Program-made: the position numbers and the translations under genes
Source of the DNA: Saprospiraceae bacterium
Lineage (GTDB): Bacteria; Bacteroidota; Bacteroidia; Chitinophagales; Saprospiraceae
DNA: 64,000 bases
NCBI GenBank assembly: GCA_021604865.1
Contig: BQJU01000004.1
Location: 108,763 to 172,762, forward strand
Direction: 5' to 3'
Notes under the pieces: generated by a model
Told to the model about the DNA's origin: nothing
The model's input: the letters and a program-made list of their open reading frames with translations, nothing else
Databases searched by the model: none
Part shown: piece by piece, positions 26,123 to 33,990 of the stretch
Layout of the letters: the number at the start of each line of letters is the position of its first letter
Position numbering within the stretch: position 1 is the stretch's first letter

Positions 26123-26150
26123 AAAATCTTCAATAAGAAGATTTTATTAC
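26123..26150 (+). terminator. Intrinsic terminator after the RNA methyltransferase gene
   Basis: AAAATCTTC (26123-26131) pairs with GAAGATTTT (26137-26145) around a 5-nt loop, followed by ATTAC and another T-rich stretch. Confidence 0.6.
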
Positions 26151-26202
26151 TGATTTTACCTATGCTTTAAAACTGACGATAGGTTTTAAAACAGCTTCTT
26201 AG

Positions 26203-26210
26203 TATCTTTG
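26203..26210 (+). promoter_or_regulatory. -7 box of the GH3-family gene
   Basis: TATCTTTG, without a clear TTG at the -33 position. The leader of about 120 nt contains the segment 26271-26296 that resembles the greA leader hairpin tail. Confidence 0.45.
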
Positions 26211-26335
26211 GACCTGGTGAGGTGTGGAAAGGAGAACATTGCCTATTGTAATTTGCCAAAGAACCAAAACTAATAGGTAGAAGCGTCCCTGTTTTAGTTT
26301 CCTTTTCTCTATCTTTCAAACCTTATACTGTAATA

Positions 26336-27862
26336 ATGAGGAAATGGATAAATAGAGCGTTTCATTTTTACTTTAATCAACGCCTGCGTAGAATTGAACG
26401 GTTTATGCGTCATCCTACTGCGGTTCAGGAGGAAGTATGGCGCGAGTTGATTCAGGCTGCCCGTTATACGGAGTGGGGCCGGATGTACAACTATCGCAAG
26501 CTACGAAATCCACAGGAGTATGCTAAAAATGTTCCCATCAACGACTACGATACGCTGAAACCCTACATTCACCGCATGATGATGGGGGAGAAAGACGTTT
26601 TGTGGAATGGCCAGGTACGCTGGTTTTCCAAATCTTCCGGTACCACTAACGACAAAAGTAAATTTATTCCAGTGAGCCGCGAAAATTTGCGGGCTTGTCA
26701 CATACGGGGCACCTGGGATACGATGAACCTGTTTTACCAAAACCGCAAAGATGCCAAGCAATTTGAGTGCAGAAGCCTGGTGATGGGGGGGAGTCTGGTT
26801 TCCTTTCCCGAGCATCCCCGTACCATGATTGGTGATGTATCGGCCATTATGATTCATAATATGCCCACTATTGGTCGTCCCTTTTTTACGCCGGATTTTG
26901 AAACGGCATTGCTGGCGGAATGGGAAGAAAAGCTTGAAAGAACAGCCATATTATGTAGCCAGGATCCCAATATGGTGATGATTGGCGGGGTACCGACCTG
27001 GACGGTATTGCTACTTCGACGAATTCTGGAGATTACCGGAAAACAACACTTGTTGGAAGTATGGCCGGATTTTCAGGTATACATCCACGGCGGGGTTAGC
27101 TTTACGCCTTACAAAAAACAATTTGAGGCCTTTTTTCCTTCAGATCAGGTGAGTTATCAGGAAATTTACAATGCCTCCGAAGGGTATTTTGCCATCCAAA
27201 ACGACCTGGCCGAAGACGATATGCTGTTGTTGCTCAACAATGGCATTTATTACGAATTTTTACCCGTAGAAGAGTGGGGAAGCCTACATCCACAAACGGT
27301 AGATCTTGCCAGCGTAGAAATTGGAAAAAATTACGCATTGGTGATTACCACTAATTCCGGGCTGTGGCGCTATCTGGTGGGAGACACCGTAACATTTACT
27401 TCAGTGGCACCCTACAAAATCAGGATTACCGGACGAACTAAACAATTTGTCAATGCCTTTGGTGAGGAGGTGATGGTTGAAAATACCGACCGGGCATTGG
27501 CTATGACCTGCCGCGTGATGGATGCTACGGTGACGGAATATACCGTGGCGCCCATTTATTTTCAGGGATCGGGTAAAGGAGGGCATGAATGGCTGATTGA
27601 ATTTGAAAAAGCGCCCAGGGATATTGCTCTTTTTAAGCGGCGCCTGGATGCCAATTTGCAAAAGGTCAATTCTGACTATGAAGCAAAGCGTTACAAGAGC
27701 TTGGCACTGGAGCAGTTACAGATGAGGGTGCTGCCCAAGGGTACATTCCATAGTTGGCTGCGCTCCAAAGGCAAACTCGGCGGACAAAACAAGGTGCCCC
27801 GCCTGGCCAATCATCGGAAATACGTAGAAGAGATCTTAGATTTTTCCGATGAGCCACGCTAA
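26336..27862 (+). CDS. GH3 auxin-responsive promoter family protein (acyl-adenylate/amidosynthetase fold)
   Basis: A 508-residue protein of the GH3 family, named after plant enzymes that adenylate carboxylic acids such as indole-acetic acid or jasmonate and join them to amino acids. The ATP-binding P-loop-like motif is WFSKSSGTTNDKSKFIPVS (about residues 98-116); YNASEGYFAIQND (about 281) and LWRYLVGDTVTFTS with RITGRTKQFVNAFGEEV (about 342-382) are the other ANL-superfamily signatures. It is full length and cytoplasmic. The bacterial substrate is not known to me. Confidence 0.92.
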   Translation: MRKWINRAFHFYFNQRLRRIERFMRHPTAVQEEVWRELIQAARYTEWGRMYNYRKLRNPQEYAKNVPINDYDTLKPYIHRMMMGEKDVLWNGQVRWFSKSSGTTNDKSKFIPVSRENLRACHIRGTWDTMNLFYQNRKDAKQFECRSLVMGGSLVSFPEHPRTMIGDVSAIMIHNMPTIGRPFFTPDFETALLAEWEEKLERTAILCSQDPNMVMIGGVPTWTVLLLRRILEITGKQHLLEVWPDFQVYIHGGVSFTPYKKQFEAFFPSDQVSYQEIYNASEGYFAIQNDLAEDDMLLLLNNGIYYEFLPVEEWGSLHPQTVDLASVEIGKNYALVITTNSGLWRYLVGDTVTFTSVAPYKIRITGRTKQFVNAFGEEVMVENTDRALAMTCRVMDATVTEYTVAPIYFQGSGKGGHEWLIEFEKAPRDIALFKRRLDANLQKVNSDYEAKRYKSLALEQLQMRVLPKGTFHSWLRSKGKLGGQNKVPRLANHRKYVEEILDFSDEPR

Positions 27863-27907
27863 ATTTCCCCTTTCCAATCCATAATTATTCCCTATTTTGC
27901 GCCTCGG

Positions 27908-28792
27908 ATGATGACCTACACTTTCATTGACGTTTTAATCAGTTTCATTTTGGCACTCATCATGTTGGGCATTGGTATGTCCATTGATGCTGGCGACTTT
28001 CGAGCCGTAGCCAAACGTCCCCGGGCTTTTTTTGTAGGCTTGGCCGGGCAGATGATTCTATTGCCACTTTTTGCTTTTTTGCTGGCTTCCTTTTCCGGAT
28101 TAGATCCAAGCTATCAGGTCGGTATTGTCATATTATCACTCTGCCCGGGAGGCAATACCTCCAATTATGTTTCCTATCTCGTGAAAGCCAATACAGCACT
28201 TTCAATTTCCTTAACGAGCATCAATGGCATCCTGACTCTTTTTAGCATCCCACTGATCACCAATTTTGCCCTGGCCTATTTTATGGGAGATAAAGTTATT
28301 TTTAACCTACCCTTTTTGCCTACAGTGGTACAGATTATTTTAGTAACCCTGCTTCCAGCCTCTATTGGCGTCTGGATTAGGTATACCAGGCAAGAGCTCA
28401 GTGAAAAACTGGAAAAACCGATCAGGTGGATCACTATGGTTTTGCTATTGGTCGCATTTGCCATTTTGATCTTTGGTAATAACCCGGATAATTCCTTGAA
28501 CCTTAACCTGTCAGATATAAAAACGATGCTCCCGGCCCTACTGGTGCTTAACATTGTAGGCTTGTCATTGGGAATATTATCAGGTCGTATTGCTGGCCTG
28601 TCTCGTAGGAATGCGGTAACCCTGGCCATTGAAATTGGTTTGCAAAATACGACGTTAGCTATATTGATTGGGGGGACCTTGTTAGGTAATAGCGAGATGA
28701 TCAAACCGGCCCTGGTTTATGCAGGTTTTAGTTTCTGGACGACTCTGGCCTTCGCCTTTTGGACCCGACAACGGACCCCGGATTGGCAATAA
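27908..28792 (+). CDS. Bile acid:sodium symporter family protein
   Basis: A 294-residue membrane protein with about nine or ten hydrophobic helices. The N-terminal MLGIGMSIDAGDFRAVAKRPRAFFVGLAGQMILLPLFAFLLA and the crossover motif ILSLCPGGNTSNYVSYLVKANTALSISLTSINGIL are typical of the BASS/ASBT family. A second conserved segment is TLAIEIGLQNTTLAILIGGTLL. Bacterial members transport organic anions with sodium; the substrate here is unknown. It starts 45 bp after the GH3 gene, so co-transcription with an acid-modifying enzyme is plausible. Confidence 0.92.
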   Translation: MMTYTFIDVLISFILALIMLGIGMSIDAGDFRAVAKRPRAFFVGLAGQMILLPLFAFLLASFSGLDPSYQVGIVILSLCPGGNTSNYVSYLVKANTALSISLTSINGILTLFSIPLITNFALAYFMGDKVIFNLPFLPTVVQIILVTLLPASIGVWIRYTRQELSEKLEKPIRWITMVLLLVAFAILIFGNNPDNSLNLNLSDIKTMLPALLVLNIVGLSLGILSGRIAGLSRRNAVTLAIEIGLQNTTLAILIGGTLLGNSEMIKPALVYAGFSFWTTLAFAFWTRQRTPDWQ

Positions 28793-28863
28793 AAGATGAA
28801 AAGGTACTAACCAGCAAACCAGATAAAAAATTACCGAATAACGGCTATTCAACCTATTATCTC

Positions 28864-28871
28864 TATATTTG
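28864..28871 (+). promoter_or_regulatory. -7 box of the RNA helicase gene
   Basis: TATATTTG. The expected start is near 28878, leaving only about 14 nt before the ATG at 28892. No TTG occurs at the -33 spacing. Confidence 0.4.
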
Positions 28872-28891
28872 TAGTATAGTCTAGGATTACA

Positions 28892-30208
28892 ATGGGGTTA
28901 ACTTCTAAAGTGCCCGTTCTAATCTGGCTCGGATTAAAACAATTAACTAAAATTACCACTTTGACATTCAAAGAACTGGGACTCAATGAGCAGGTGTTGG
29001 AAGGATTATCTGCGATGGGTTTCGAAACTGCTACGCCGATCCAAGAAAAGGCGATTCCCGCAATAATGGAAGGACGCGATTTAATCGCATGTGCGCAGAC
29101 TGGAACCGGAAAGACAGCAGCCTTTTTGCTCCCTACCCTTCACAACATTACGCAACATACAGACGATCATATCGATACCCTTATCCTGGTGCCCACCCGG
29201 GAGCTGGCGGTTCAGATTGACCAGCAATTGGAGGGTTTTGCTTATTTCACGCAGTCAACTTCTCTGCCCATTTACGGTGGCCGGGACGGAACTTCCTTTG
29301 ATCAGGAAAAACGGGCGTTGACCTTAGGGGCCAATATCCTGGTAGCTACACCAGGGCGTTTGATTACCCATTTGCAAATGAACTATGTCAAAATTGATCA
29401 ATTGCGGCACCTCATCCTCGATGAGGCTGACCGTATGCTGGACATGGGTTTTATTAATGATATTCAAAAAATTATCAGCTACCTGCCCAAAGTACGCCAG
29501 ACACTTATGTTTTCGGCTACGATGCCCAATAAGATTCGACAGTTTGCCAAACAAATTCTGAAAGATCCGGTACAAATCAGCTTTGCAGTATCTAAACCTG
29601 CGGAGGGAATCCTCCAAGCCACCTATGAGGTGCATGACGATCAGAAATTGCCGTTGCTTACGCATCTGTTGGAAGGGAGGAAAAATCGCGATGATGAACG
29701 CATCCTCATTTTTTCAAGCACCAAGCTCAACGTCAAAAAGGTGGCAAAGGAGCTGAAAGGTAGTGGACTGAATGTAAAAGAAATTCATTCCGACCTGGAA
29801 CAGGAAGAACGGGAAGATGTGTTGCGCAACTTCAAAAATGGCAATGTGCAAATACTGGTCGCTACCGATATTCTTAGTCGGGGTATCGATGTCAAGGGTA
29901 TCAATATTGTGGTCAATTACGATGTTCCCGGCGATGCAGAAGACTATATACACCGCGTGGGCCGTACTGCCCGGGCTCAGGCCGACGGGGTAGCCCTCAC
30001 CTTTATTAATCGAAAGGATCAAGGGAAATTTCGCCGGATCGAAGAACTGATGGAACAAAAAGTGCGTCGCCTGCCCTTACCTCCGCATATTGCGCAAATA
30101 GAGCCGACTACCCGGACGCCTCAAAGAGGTGCAACTCGCAGGCATGGGCATGTATCTGGACGAAAAGGCGGGAGCGCAAATAAAAATACAGGAAGAGGAA
30201 GAAGATAA
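28892..30208 (+). CDS. rhlE: DEAD-box ATP-dependent RNA helicase, RhlE type
   Basis: A 438-residue helicase that unwinds RNA duplexes in ribosome assembly or mRNA turnover. All motifs are present: the Q motif FETATPIQEKAIP, Walker A CAQTGTGKTAA, PTRELA, TPGR, DEAD (LILDEADRML), SAT (FSATMP), ILVATDILSRGIDVKGI and HRVGRTARA. The C-terminal tail is basic (GATRRHGHVSGRKGGSANK). Most homologues start at the sequence TFKELGLNEQVLEGL, which here follows a TTG at 28961, so the first 23 residues may not be translated; the ATG at 28892 is kept as formal start. Confidence 0.93.
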   Translation: MGLTSKVPVLIWLGLKQLTKITTLTFKELGLNEQVLEGLSAMGFETATPIQEKAIPAIMEGRDLIACAQTGTGKTAAFLLPTLHNITQHTDDHIDTLILVPTRELAVQIDQQLEGFAYFTQSTSLPIYGGRDGTSFDQEKRALTLGANILVATPGRLITHLQMNYVKIDQLRHLILDEADRMLDMGFINDIQKIISYLPKVRQTLMFSATMPNKIRQFAKQILKDPVQISFAVSKPAEGILQATYEVHDDQKLPLLTHLLEGRKNRDDERILIFSSTKLNVKKVAKELKGSGLNVKEIHSDLEQEEREDVLRNFKNGNVQILVATDILSRGIDVKGINIVVNYDVPGDAEDYIHRVGRTARAQADGVALTFINRKDQGKFRRIEELMEQKVRRLPLPPHIAQIEPTTRTPQRGATRRHGHVSGRKGGSANKNTGRGRR

Positions 30209-30222
30209 TAACGTTGTGACTT

Positions 30223-30443
30223 CTTAGTTCATCTTTGGAGGCCAACCTTACGCTTGCGCTGAAGCTTACTCAGGGCGTCTGCGCCATGCTCCTTCGCTGA
30301 AGCTTCGGCGCAAGCGAAAGGCTTCGACGATGACGCGCGGCCATAGCCTTTGGCGAAAGATTCAGCGCCTTGCTTCGCCGTAGCTTCGCGAAGGCAGCGT
30401 AGGCACATTGGCTGCAAAAGCCGACCTCCAAACAAGACCTTAG
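30223..30443. repeat. GC-rich MITE-like repeat, copy A
   Basis: A 221-bp element fills the gap between two convergent genes. Its left end CTTAGTTCATCTTTGGAGGC and right end (GACCTCCAAACAAGACCTTAG) are inverted copies of each other. Inside is a palindrome-rich core including GAAGCTTCGGCGCAAGCGAA. Copy B (41490-41660) shares the core in the same orientation but has its arms exchanged. Frames inside encode a repeated KPFACAEASAKEHG peptide but are not genes. The element may also serve as a bidirectional terminator. Confidence 0.75.
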
Positions 30444-30446
30444 GCC

Positions 30447-31265
30447 CTAAACAGGCTCCCATCCAAAAATCTGTGTATAACGGGCATAGACTTCCGGCAA
30501 AACTTCTCGAAATTGCGTAGGGAACACAAAAAAATGAGTAATACTTACCGGTAATGGATCTATTTTATCCAGGTTGATGTATTTGAGCAAAGCCTCGTGA
30601 CTGAATCGACTTATCTTTTCCAGGTCTTCCCAAATTGATGCTTCAAACGTCGGCCATTGCAAATCAGGATAATGTAGCAAGAAAACCTTGGCATATTCAT
30701 GTAAGCCAATGTGGTAATAATGCTGCGGTTTCATAAACCCTTTGGTCAGATGCTGTGCTGAAAAAAGTAATACGCCGTCTTCGGCAAATATTTCGGAAGC
30801 GTGAAACTGCTTGGGAAATTGTGGACTTGGAAACGGATGTGGATAAACGACTACATTTTCGAATTTTGATAGCAGAAAATCTTCCCGATTGAGCGTGAGC
30901 TGTACCGCACAGGAAGCCAGGATAGCTTTGATATCTTCAGGAACCATTTGCATAGCCTGGGGTTGGAATTCCACCGCCACCAAATAAAGTGCTACCCGAT
31001 CCCGGAACCTTTTTTTCTCTTCTAATGAGAGCGACTGGTAAAAAGAATGCTGTTTCTGAAACAATAATTGCACTCTCTGATCCAATTTGGGCGGATATCT
31101 GCTGTACCACCACCAATCAATTTGTGGGCTGAATACATAGATTAAAGCCAAAGCCACCACCGGGCCAACAATATAGACGGAATAACTTTCCGTGACTTCC
31201 CAGGTTAGGTATAGAAAAACCAGGGCTAAAACAACAAATGGAAAGGCAAGAATTCTCGTGAGCAT
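30447..31265 (-). CDS. MtfA-like (M90) protein with degenerate zinc site
   Basis: A 272-residue protein with two N-terminal membrane segments (residues about 3-20 and 28-46) followed by a domain resembling the zinc peptidase MtfA: LEEKKRFRDRVALYLVAVEF (81-100), VVVYPHPFPSP (138-148) and the C-terminal FFVFPTQFREVLPEVYARYTQIFG. In MtfA the catalytic motif is HEXXH. Here the corresponding site reads HEYAK (189-193), so the second zinc ligand is a lysine and peptidase activity is doubtful. The protein may be a membrane-bound pseudoenzyme. The stop codon lies within 4 bp of the repeat copy A. Confidence 0.75.
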   Translation of the reverse strand: MLTRILAFPFVVLALVFLYLTWEVTESYSVYIVGPVVALALIYVFSPQIDWWWYSRYPPKLDQRVQLLFQKQHSFYQSLSLEEKKRFRDRVALYLVAVEFQPQAMQMVPEDIKAILASCAVQLTLNREDFLLSKFENVVVYPHPFPSPQFPKQFHASEIFAEDGVLLFSAQHLTKGFMKPQHYYHIGLHEYAKVFLLHYPDLQWPTFEASIWEDLEKISRFSHEALLKYINLDKIDPLPVSITHFFVFPTQFREVLPEVYARYTQIFGWEPV

Positions 31266-31460
31266 AAATAAAATGGATTAACTTCCTTTTGGTAAAGAAA
31301 CGAAAAAAAGATCCCTTTGAATATGCATGCAAACATGCACAAAAAAAAATAAATAACGCTGATAGGAAACTAAAACCCTAATTGTCAATGTTATAAGGGC
31401 AGATTTGTCGCCCTTTCTTGGTATGGAGAAAGAAAAAAAACAATTTTTTTCCCTTCAAGC

Positions 31461-31491
31461 TTGGTTGAAATAGAAATATGATCTAAATTTG
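31461..31491 (+). promoter_or_regulatory. Promoter of tRNA-Phe and, by inference, the his operon
   Basis: TTG at 31461-31463, a 20-nt spacer and TAAATTTG at 31484-31491. Transcription is expected from about 31498, 17 nt ahead of the tRNA. No second TAnnTTTG box lies between here and the his leader ORF. Confidence 0.7.
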
Positions 31492-31514
31492 CAACCGCTT
31501 TGATGAAAGCATTT

Positions 31515-31590
31515 GGTGCGGTAGCTCAGTTGGTAGAGCACAGGACTGAAAATCCTGGTGTCGCTGGTTCGATTCCTGCCCGCACCACCA
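31515..31590 (+). tRNA. tRNA-Phe (anticodon GAA)
   Basis: A 76-nt cloverleaf with encoded CCA. Acceptor arms GGTGCGG (31515-31521) and CCGCACC pair perfectly, followed by discriminator A and CCA. The D arm has AGCTCAGTTGGTAGAGC, the anticodon arm AGGACTGAAAATCCT gives anticodon GAA, and the T arm has GGTTCGATTCC. The 3' end is only 11 nt from the start codon of the histidine leader peptide, so both are expected on one primary transcript. Confidence 0.98.
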
Positions 31591-31601
31591 AAAATAATAG
31601 A

Positions 31602-31676
31602 ATGTTTATTAATCAATTACATCACCACCATCATTTGGCTTTGCTTCTACAAGCAGATGGTGACGTTATGGTGTAA
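31602..31676 (+). CDS. hisL: his operon leader peptide with five consecutive histidines
   Basis: A 24-codon ORF starting MFINQLHHHHHLALLL and ending DVMV. Residues 7-11 are encoded by CAT CAC CAC CAT CAT. It lies upstream of a strong terminator (31701-31739) and hisG (31763), which is the classical layout of an attenuator: ribosomes stall at the His run when charged tRNA-His is scarce. The His codons lie in the left arm of a hairpin (CACCATC with GATGGTG). ATGGTG (31668-31673) at the end of the ORF can pair with TACCAT (31709-31714) in the terminator's left arm, a plausible antiterminator. There is no obvious Shine-Dalgarno; the upstream sequence is A-rich, as usual in this phylum. Confidence 0.88.
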   Translation: MFINQLHHHHHLALLLQADGDVMV

Positions 31677-31700
31677 TATTAATAAAAACTTTAGCGTAAA

Positions 31701-31739
31701 AAGAGGTTTACCATTTGTTTGGTAAACCTCTTTTTTTTT
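31701..31739 (+). terminator. Attenuator terminator of the his operon
   Basis: AAGAGGTTTACC (31701-31712) pairs perfectly with GGTAAACCTCTT (31721-31732) around an 8-nt loop and is followed by nine T residues (31731-31739). It lies 24 nt after the leader peptide stop and 23 nt before hisG. Confidence 0.92.
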
Positions 31740-31762
31740 GTCCAAATCCAAAAAATATTTAG

Positions 31763-32623
31763 ATGGAAACCAGACTTAACATAGCCGTACAAAAATCCGG
31801 TCGCCTGCTGGAGGATTCTTTAAGTATCCTGAAAGAGTGTGGTATTCGGGTAGATAATGGTAAGGATCAGCTAAAGGCTCAGGCCCGGAACTTCCCGGCA
31901 GATCTGTTGTACCTGCGTAATTCTGATATCCCCAAATATGTAGAGGACGGTGTGGCCGATATCTGCATTATAGGGCAGAATACGGTGGTCGAAAAGCAAA
32001 AAAACATCAAAGAAGTTTTACAGCTGGGCTTTTCGCGTTGTCGACTTTCCATCGCGGTGCCCAAAGGCACTCATTACCCGGACGCCTCCTGCCTCAATGG
32101 CAAAAAGATTGCCACTTCCTATCCCAATTCTCTGCGTCAGTTTCTGGATCAGAATAAGCTCAATGCCGAAATACACGAAATTTCCGGCTCGGTGGAAATC
32201 GCTCCTAATATCGGGTTGGCTGATGCGATATGTGATCTGGTTAGTACCGGTAGTACCCTCTTTAAAAATGGTTTGGAGGAAAAAGAGGTTATCTTGAAAT
32301 CAGAAGCCAGTATTTTTGTATCACCGGTTATTCGGCCTGCGGCGAAGGCCATCCTCGATCAGGTTATCTTTCGCATTAAATCGGTGATGGAAGCCCGCCA
32401 CAATAAATACTTGCTGATGAATGCCCCGAATGATAAAATTGAAGCAATCGCCAGCATATTGCCGGGTATGAAAAGCCCAACGGTGATGCCGCTGGCAGCT
32501 TCTGGGTGGAGTTCCATTCATACCGTGATCAATGCCGACCGTTTTTGGGAGATTATTGATGAATTGAAAACACTTGGAGCCCAGGGAATACTGATTGTCC
32601 CGATTGAGAAGATGATTGTTTAA
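31763..32623 (+). CDS. hisG: ATP phosphoribosyltransferase (long form)
   Basis: A 286-residue enzyme for the first and committed step of histidine synthesis, joining ATP and PRPP. The N-terminal part (LNIAVQKSGRLLEDSLSILKECGI ... NSDIPKYVEDGVADICIIGQNTV) and the PRPP-binding loop LADAICDLVSTGSTLFKNGL are seen. The length and the C-terminal segment (APNDKIEAIASILPGMKSPTVMPLAASGWSSIHTVI) show the long form with an ACT/PII-like regulatory domain that binds histidine, so no hisZ is needed. It is the first structural gene of the operon, behind the attenuator. Confidence 0.97.
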   Translation: METRLNIAVQKSGRLLEDSLSILKECGIRVDNGKDQLKAQARNFPADLLYLRNSDIPKYVEDGVADICIIGQNTVVEKQKNIKEVLQLGFSRCRLSIAVPKGTHYPDASCLNGKKIATSYPNSLRQFLDQNKLNAEIHEISGSVEIAPNIGLADAICDLVSTGSTLFKNGLEEKEVILKSEASIFVSPVIRPAAKAILDQVIFRIKSVMEARHNKYLLMNAPNDKIEAIASILPGMKSPTVMPLAASGWSSIHTVINADRFWEIIDELKTLGAQGILIVPIEKMIV

Positions 32624-32639
32624 TAACAAAGATTACGTC

Positions 32640-33944
32640 ATGCAATTATTCATAAACCCGGAACGTGCCGAATGGCCCAAATTGCTTCAACGTCCCAGCC
32701 TGAATACGGCAAATCTCGATACCCTTGTCACTAGAATTCTGGATGAAATCCGGGCAGAAGGAGATATTGCCATCCAGCGGTTTACAGCAGAATTTGATGG
32801 CGTGCAGCTGGCCGACTTCCAAGTGAGCCCAGCAGAAATCCGGGAGGCAGAGGCGCAACTGCCGGATGACTTAAAAAAGGCCATACAAACAGCTAAAGCC
32901 AATATTGAAAAATTTCACGCCGTACAGGCCATCGCACCCGAAGTGATCGAAACCATGCCTGGTGTTCATTGCTGGCGCAAAAGTGTGCCAATAGAGCGGG
33001 TAGGTCTATATATACCGGGAGGAACTGCACCCTTATTTTCCACCGTTTTGATGCTGGGCATACCGGCTAAGTTGGCGGGTTGCCAGGAGATCGTACTCTG
33101 CTCTCCACCGGATAGAAATGGGCGTTTGCACCCGGCCATCATTTACACGGCCAACCTGGTGGGTATCGATAAGTTGTTTAAGGTAGGTGGTGTTCAGGCC
33201 ATTGGTGGTATGGCTTATGGTACGGCTTCGATTCCGAATGTGTACAAGATCATGGGCCCCGGCAATCAGTATGTGACGGCCGCCAAACAGATGGTCAGTC
33301 GGAAAGGTATTGCCATAGATATGCCAGCAGGACCTTCAGAGGTGCTGGTTTGTGCCGACCGGACAGCCAATCCGGCCTTTGTTGCTGCCGATTTGTTATC
33401 GCAGGCAGAACACGGTATCGATAGCCAGGTGGTGCTGGTGGTTTTTGAGGTGGCTGTGGCCAATGCTGTGCAGGTGGCTATCACCGAACAACTGGCCAAA
33501 TTGCCTCGTCGGGATATTGCCGAAAAAGCCCTCGCAAATAGCATCAGCATTGTAGTAGATCAAAGAGAAACGGCCCTGGAACTGATCAATGCTTATGCCC
33601 CGGAACACCTGATCCTTGCTATTGAGGACGCTGAAATATTGGGGGAGCAGGTGCTCAATGCTGGCTCAATCTTTCTGGGGCATTACACTCCAGAATCGGT
33701 GGGTGATTATGCATCAGGGACCAACCATACTTTGCCGACCAATGGTTATGCCCGGGCTTATAGTGGTGTATCCCTGGATACTTTCGTAAAAAAGATCACC
33801 TTTCAACGCTTGTCACCGGAAGGTTTGCGCAATGTCGGCCCGGCAGTAGAATTGATGGCTGCAGCAGAGGCGTTGATGGCGCATAAAGAGGCGGTGACGA
33901 TCCGGCTGGATAGCTTATCGGTTAGTGACGTTCCAAATCTTTGA
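32640..33944 (+). CDS. hisD: Histidinol dehydrogenase
   Basis: A 434-residue zinc enzyme oxidising histidinol to histidine in two NAD-dependent steps. The signature IGGMAYGTASIPNVYKIMGPGNQYVTAAKQMVS (NAD-binding and catalytic region) and SQAEHGIDSQVVLV and YAPEHLILAI are present, with the zinc/His ligands in AEHG and SVGDYASGTNHTLPT. The frame is open from a TTG at 32616, but the ATG at 32640 (MQLFINPERAEW) is the natural start, 16 bp after the hisG stop. Confidence 0.97.
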   Translation: MQLFINPERAEWPKLLQRPSLNTANLDTLVTRILDEIRAEGDIAIQRFTAEFDGVQLADFQVSPAEIREAEAQLPDDLKKAIQTAKANIEKFHAVQAIAPEVIETMPGVHCWRKSVPIERVGLYIPGGTAPLFSTVLMLGIPAKLAGCQEIVLCSPPDRNGRLHPAIIYTANLVGIDKLFKVGGVQAIGGMAYGTASIPNVYKIMGPGNQYVTAAKQMVSRKGIAIDMPAGPSEVLVCADRTANPAFVAADLLSQAEHGIDSQVVLVVFEVAVANAVQVAITEQLAKLPRRDIAEKALANSISIVVDQRETALELINAYAPEHLILAIEDAEILGEQVLNAGSIFLGHYTPESVGDYASGTNHTLPTNGYARAYSGVSLDTFVKKITFQRLSPEGLRNVGPAVELMAAAEALMAHKEAVTIRLDSLSVSDVPNL

Positions 33945-33990
33945 GATTTTGAAAACCGTCAGCGCGAAGTCGAACTGCCGCGTGAGGGAT

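Noticed and set aside
30229..30462. Minus-strand frame sharing KPFACAEASAKEHG with 41413-41652
   Set aside because: The shared peptide only reflects the DNA repeat core; the frames differ outside it and have no start context.
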